The notes under the pieces are model-generated. The model did not search any database. It was not told where the DNA came from and was given only the letters and a program-made list of their open reading frames with translations. Made by a program: the position numbers and the translations under genes. Positions 60,450 to 64,000 of a stretch of DNA of 64,000 nucleotides are shown piece after piece. The stretch's first letter is position 1. Every line of letters begins with the position of its first letter. Origin of the DNA: Asaia prunellae JCM 25354 (GTDB lineage Bacteria; Pseudomonadota; Alphaproteobacteria; Acetobacterales; Acetobacteraceae); assembly GCF_000613885.1 (NCBI RefSeq), contig NZ_BAJV01000001.1, forward strand, positions 62,001 to 126,000, written 5' to 3'.

Positions 60450-61611
60450 TCAGCTTTCCGAAGTCACCGCATGTGCCGGTTCCGGCGCTTCCTGCACGCG
60501 CGTAAGGCCTGGCACCTTGGGACTGAATCCTTTCATTCGATCTTCCAATCCGGCATTCAGCTCTGCTCCGAAGAGCACGACGTAAGTCCCTACGAAGAAC
60601 CACATCATGATTGCGGCCACAGCACCAAGAGGCCCGTAGGTTGAGCCGTAGCTTGCGAAGTGACTGACATAATAGGAGAAACCGAGTGACGTGAGCACCC
60701 ATAGGATAGTCGAGATGAACGACCCGGGCACGATCCAGCGCCAGTCGGGTTTGTCACGGCAGGGGCCATAGCGAAACAGCAGCGTGACTGCAGCAAAGAC
60801 GAAAAGCAGCATCAATGCCGGAGCCCCGAAATGCACGATATAACGCGTGCTGTAACTCATCAGATAATCAGCAAGATAGAGTATTTCGGGAGGCAGGTTA
60901 CGCAAACCGAAGCGGTTGAGCAGATCAGGCAGGTAATCGACCAGAGCCGGAAAAGCCACCATAAGGGCCAGCGTAAGACAGGCTGCCACGACCGCGCCAA
61001 GGGTTACCCCAAGCGCAACAAACTGGAATCTGAAAAATCCCCGTGTCTCAAGCACGTCATAAGCGAGATTCAGGCAGAAAGGACAGATTTGGTGCTCGCC
61101 GAGGTAGACCAGAGTGCGATCGAAATTGAAAAGATAAGGCCCATCGTCAACGAGGAGTGGGGTTGACCGATAAGCGTATGAATCTGTGATGCAATAAGCT
61201 GGAAGGCCGCAGGAGGAAGAAGGCTGCGCAGAACATTAAGCTGTGGTTCCACGGTCTGCAGATCGAAGACCAGGCCATAAACGGAGATAAGCGAGGTGAT
61301 TGCGGGAAAAAGCGACAATGTCGCGTAAAAGGCGCACCCGGCAGCAGACAGACTGGTCTGGCTGGAGCCATATTGCTGAGCGTCTGACGCAGAACCAGTT
61401 TCCACCCGCCAAAAGGCATATGAAAAGGGCTTTTTGCACCCGTGCCGGGAGCCGCACGCGCAAGTGCCTTTGGCTCATCACTGTCCTGATTGTCGGTCAT
61501 GGCCGAATTCCGGGAAGTTTCGTCAACAGAGGCTTCCCGCGCATCCACTGCACCTCCCGATTCTGCCGCTTCCTGTGACATATGGCTTCGTGGGGTGGAA
61601 GTCTCGTCCAC
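60450..61611 (-). CDS. YihY/BrkB family inner membrane protein, frameshifted twice
   Basis: Repaired length is about 387 residues from GTG at 61611, which has AAGAGGAAGGA upstream. A polar N-terminal region of about 60 residues precedes six membrane helices with AAGCAFYATLSLFPAITSLI, IALWSTSASTKSVLSALNLAY and GSFISTILWVLTSLGFSYYV, the YihY core. Bases are missing near 61395 and 61081. The family was once called RNase BN in error; the function is not known. A low-complexity polar C-terminus follows. Confidence 0.87.
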
Positions 61612-62046
61612 GCAGTGTTCCTTCCTCTTGATGACTCTATTCCCGAGGCCAAAGCGCATTAGGCATGCCGCCCGGAACAAATGATTTGTCGATGCTCCTG
61701 TATAGTTGCGAGAGAAGCATGATACCAGCATGACGCTCTGGCATGGGAAACGTTGCACCACATCCTTCGTTAAGGAATGGTGACTGCGTAGGCAGTGCAG
61801 AAAAAACGGATTCAGCCCCATTTTTTTGTTGCATGCGTAGGGCTTTGGTCCCATATGCCCCCCACGCAGCAACGCACGTGCCACTGGCCCTCTGTAGGTT
61901 ACGCAACGACGTCAAGCGTTCTGGCAATCGGGCTGTCCCCCGCTTCTTAAAGAGCAGGCAGCCTCGTCCTGATCGCCGGTCCGTTCGACCGTTTCGCAAC
62001 AATTCCGCCCGTGCAGGTTCGGGCGGATTTCGGGAGGAGTGACTCA
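61612..62046 (+). promoter_or_regulatory. Long leader region upstream of ornithine decarboxylase
   Basis: These 435 bp hold no supported gene. Near the right end CCGCCCG (62005-62011) and CGGGCGG (62020-62026) form a 7-bp hairpin ending five bases before the ribosome-binding site CGGGAGGAG (62031-62039). Leaders of speF-type ornithine decarboxylase genes in alphaproteobacteria are known to carry a structured cis-regulatory RNA (the speF motif); I cannot confirm its consensus by eye. The yihY promoter (minus) must lie here too. Confidence 0.45.
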
Positions 62047-63180
62047 ATGACTCCGAAAATCGTCCGCTATCTTGCCGAGCAGCAACCGGCAACTCCTTGC
62101 CTCGTGGTCGATATCGATCATGTTGAAGCACGCTATCATGCCTTGCGTGATGCCCTTCCCCTGGCACAGATCTATTATGCCGTAAAAGCCAATCCGGCTG
62201 CCCCGATCCTTGAGCGTCTGGTACGGCTTGGCTCGTCTTTCGACGCAGCCTCAATCGGCGAAATTCACCAGTGCATGGCTGCCGGTGCCCAGGCCAGCCA
62301 GATTTCTTTCGGCAATACCGTAAAGAAAGTTTCTGCCATTCGCGAAGCTTTTGATCTGGGCGTCGATCTTTTTGTTTTCGACAGCGAAGAAGAACTGGCC
62401 AAGCTTGCCGAGCACGCCCCGGGTTCGCGCGTCTTCTGCCGACTGGCTGTTGAGAATGAGGGGGCCGACTGGCCACTATCACGCAAATTCGGCACGACCA
62501 TCGCCCATGCGAAGGATCTCCTGCTTCAGGCTGTCGATCTCGGTCTTGAGCCTTATGGCCTGTCCTTCCATGTTGGGAGCCAGCAGACCAGCACGGCCGC
62601 TTATGAGGCTGCCATTGCCAAGGTCGCCATGCTGTTTACTGATCTTTCAGCGGCTGGAATCGACCTGAAAATGGTTAATCTGGGTGGTGGTTTCCCTGTT
62701 CGTTATCGTGATGACATTCCCGAAATCGAGCAGTTCGGTCTGGCCATTGGCCGCGCCATGACCGAGCATTTCGGCAATGCCTTGCCGCAAATGCTGATCG
62801 AGCCGGGTCGTTTTATGGTGGCAGAAGCCGGTGTGGTATCGACTGAGGTTGTTCTGGTGAGCCGTCGCGGCGGCAAGGAGAGCGATCCACGCTGGGTCTA
62901 TCTCGATATCGGTCGGTTCGGCGGTCTGGCAGAGACCGAAGGCGAAGCAATCCGCTATCGTTTTCGTACGCCGCATGATGGCCTGCCGACGGGCGAAACG
63001 GTTGTGGCGGGCCCGAGCTGCGACGGTGTGGACATCATGTATGAGAAGAATCGCGTTCAGCTGCCCCACGCACTGAATTCGGGCGACCGTATCGAACTGC
63101 TCACAACAGGTGCCTATGTTACCACCTATTGTTCAACCGGTTTCAACGGCTTCGCCCCGCTGAGTGAACATTACATCTGA
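62047..63180 (+). CDS. Ornithine/lysine decarboxylase, eukaryotic-type fold (type III PLP)
   Basis: The protein has 377 residues. YYAVKANPAAP carries the PLP lysine Lys47, and FHVGSQQTS, NLGGGFPVRY and the active-site Cys in GPSCDGVD are as in ODC of alphaproteobacteria. It makes putrescine (or cadaverine) from ornithine (or lysine). GGGAGGAG precedes the ATG at 62047. Dimeric, with the active site shared between subunits. Which substrate is preferred cannot be told from motifs. Confidence 0.93.
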   Translation: MTPKIVRYLAEQQPATPCLVVDIDHVEARYHALRDALPLAQIYYAVKANPAAPILERLVRLGSSFDAASIGEIHQCMAAGAQASQISFGNTVKKVSAIREAFDLGVDLFVFDSEEELAKLAEHAPGSRVFCRLAVENEGADWPLSRKFGTTIAHAKDLLLQAVDLGLEPYGLSFHVGSQQTSTAAYEAAIAKVAMLFTDLSAAGIDLKMVNLGGGFPVRYRDDIPEIEQFGLAIGRAMTEHFGNALPQMLIEPGRFMVAEAGVVSTEVVLVSRRGGKESDPRWVYLDIGRFGGLAETEGEAIRYRFRTPHDGLPTGETVVAGPSCDGVDIMYEKNRVQLPHALNSGDRIELLTTGAYVTTYCSTGFNGFAPLSEHYI

Positions 63181-63226
63181 GCCTTCAGAAGCGGTCTTTT
63201 CCTGACGGCCATGACAGCAAAACGAA

Positions 63227-63270
63227 GGCGCCCGCGACTGGAGTGTTCCATCGCGCGGCGTCTTTTCTGT
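63227..63270 (+). terminator. Terminator after the decarboxylase gene
   Basis: CGCCCGCGA and TCGCGCGGCG pair with a single bulge around a 13-base loop and are followed by TCTTTTCTGTTT. It lies 47 bp after the decarboxylase stop. Confidence 0.65.
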
Positions 63271-63383
63271 TTCAACAAGGACCCGGAGCCTGTCTTCGCA
63301 TACAGTCTTCATTACGGGCGTTCCCCCGGAACAACGAATACCCTGATTCCGGGCTTCCTTTTCCTGATACGGTCAGTTGTTTT

Positions 63384-64000
63384 ATGAAGCGTCGTGATTT
63401 TCTGCTCTCCGGACTTCTGACCGGGATCGTTCTCTCCAAGGCGGCACGGGCAACCCCGGCGCAAGATACGGCTCAGGGCCATATTGGCCGCAGCAACAGC
63501 CTCACAGATGTCGAGGGACTGAGTGTAGGCCAATCTCAGAATACCAATAGCCGTACCGGTGTAACCGTTATTCTTCCCGACCAGCCTGTGCCCTGCGCCG
63601 TCGATGTGCGTGGAGGGGGGCCGGGCACCCGCGAAACCGATGCCCTCAACAGCTGGAATCTGGTCCATCGGATTGATGCCCTGACCCTGTCTGGTGGCTC
63701 GGTTTATGGGCTCGCTGCCGCTGACGGTGTTGCGGCCTGGCTGGGTGCGCGAGACCGTGGCTTTGCCATGCGCAAGGTCAAAGATGTGCCTGTTTCTCCA
63801 ATCGTCCCGGCTGCCATTCTCTATGACCTTGATAATGGTGGCGACAAATCCTGGGGGGAGGCTCCCCCCTATCGTGCTCTCGGCGTGGACGCGGTCAGCC
63901 ATGCCAACCGTCACGTTGCCCTCGGAACGGTTGGTGCAGGCTATGGCGCGATGGCCGGACGCCTCAAGGGCGGAATCGGCACAGCCTCGTGGGTAACCAG
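63384..64000 (+). CDS. P1 family peptidase (DmpA-like aminopeptidase), C-terminus outside window
   Basis: An open frame from ATG 63384 runs off the right edge (205 codons seen). The N-terminus KRRDFLLSGLLTG looks like a twin-arginine or general signal, so it is exported. SLTDVEGLSVG, GVTVILP, DVRGGGPGTRETDALN, LSGGSVYGLAAADGV and KGGIGTAS are the DmpA/P1 motifs. The enzyme matures by self-cleavage before a Ser (or Thr) that lies beyond or near the end seen here. It removes N-terminal residues from peptides or amides. Confidence 0.9.
   Translation, partial: MKRRDFLLSGLLTGIVLSKAARATPAQDTAQGHIGRSNSLTDVEGLSVGQSQNTNSRTGVTVILPDQPVPCAVDVRGGGPGTRETDALNSWNLVHRIDALTLSGGSVYGLAAADGVAAWLGARDRGFAMRKVKDVPVSPIVPAAILYDLDNGGDKSWGEAPPYRALGVDAVSHANRHVALGTVGAGYGAMAGRLKGGIGTASWVT

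Noticed and set aside
61637-62482. A 281-codon minus-strand frame upstream of and overlapping the decarboxylase gene
   Set aside because: Most of it lies opposite a clear ornithine decarboxylase and has Arg/Pro-rich shadow composition. No domain is visible.

Overview
The window looks like chromosomal DNA from an alphaproteobacterium of the acetic acid bacteria (Acetobacteraceae). The pointers are a short-chain dehydrogenase that closely resembles Gluconobacter NAD-dependent xylitol dehydrogenase, a rimP-nusA-ylxR-infB-rbfA-truB-rpsO-pnp order, an AcnA-type aconitase, a moderately high GC content and alphaproteobacterial protein families such as DUF1489. The genus cannot be fixed from sequence alone. 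No prophage, insertion sequence, CRISPR array or rRNA was seen. One tRNA (Thr, GGT) is present.

Layout. 1-2.4 kb: a phosphate-selective-type porin cut by the window edge, coupled to a metabolite:proton symporter. 2.9-7.3 kb: HAD phosphatase, small lipoprotein, two short-chain dehydrogenases (the second xylitol-dehydrogenase-like) and two small exported proteins. 7.5-13 kb (minus): tRNA-Thr, dksA, a GST, then a sulfur-transfer operon (two cysteine desulfurases, 2Fe-2S ferredoxin, mnmA). 13.4-17.5 kb (plus): alpha/beta hydrolase, tyrS, and a DesK/DesR-like two-component pair. 17.5-22.5 kb (minus): rsmB, rpe, heparinase-like protein, glycosyltransferase. 22.5-28.1 kb (plus): yggS family, kup, hemW, nucleoside hydrolase, DUF1489. 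28.1-31.6 kb (minus): FUSC transporter and nitronate monooxygenase. 31.6-41.4 kb (minus): the rimP-to-pnp translation and RNA-turnover cluster. 41.6-44.4 kb (plus): an unrecognised three-gene cassette around a membrane-anchored Clp-type AAA+ ATPase. 44.6-49.5 kb (minus): acnA and a polar amino-acid ABC transporter. 49.7-56.4 kb (plus): ccmAB, a tricorn-like S41 protease, a SIS-domain hexuloisomerase-like protein and a FucP-type sugar transporter. 56.5-59.4 kb (minus): NIPSNAP protein, accC, accB, aroQ. 59.7-64 kb: rlpA-like lipoprotein-family protein, YihY/BrkB membrane protein, ornithine decarboxylase and the start of a DmpA-type P1 peptidase.

Seventeen genes, including essential single-copy ones (tyrS, infB, pnp, rimP, rpe), are interrupted by 23 single-base frameshifts. 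Twenty-one of these are repaired by adding one base. This is most simply a sequencing or assembly artefact, so the broken genes are annotated here over their full reconstructed length.

The most promising uncharacterised item is the 41565-44439 cassette. It encodes two single-pass membrane proteins with large predicted periplasmic parts, flanking an AAA+ ATPase that has a Clp D2-like core, an intact GYVG pore loop and two N-terminal membrane helices.
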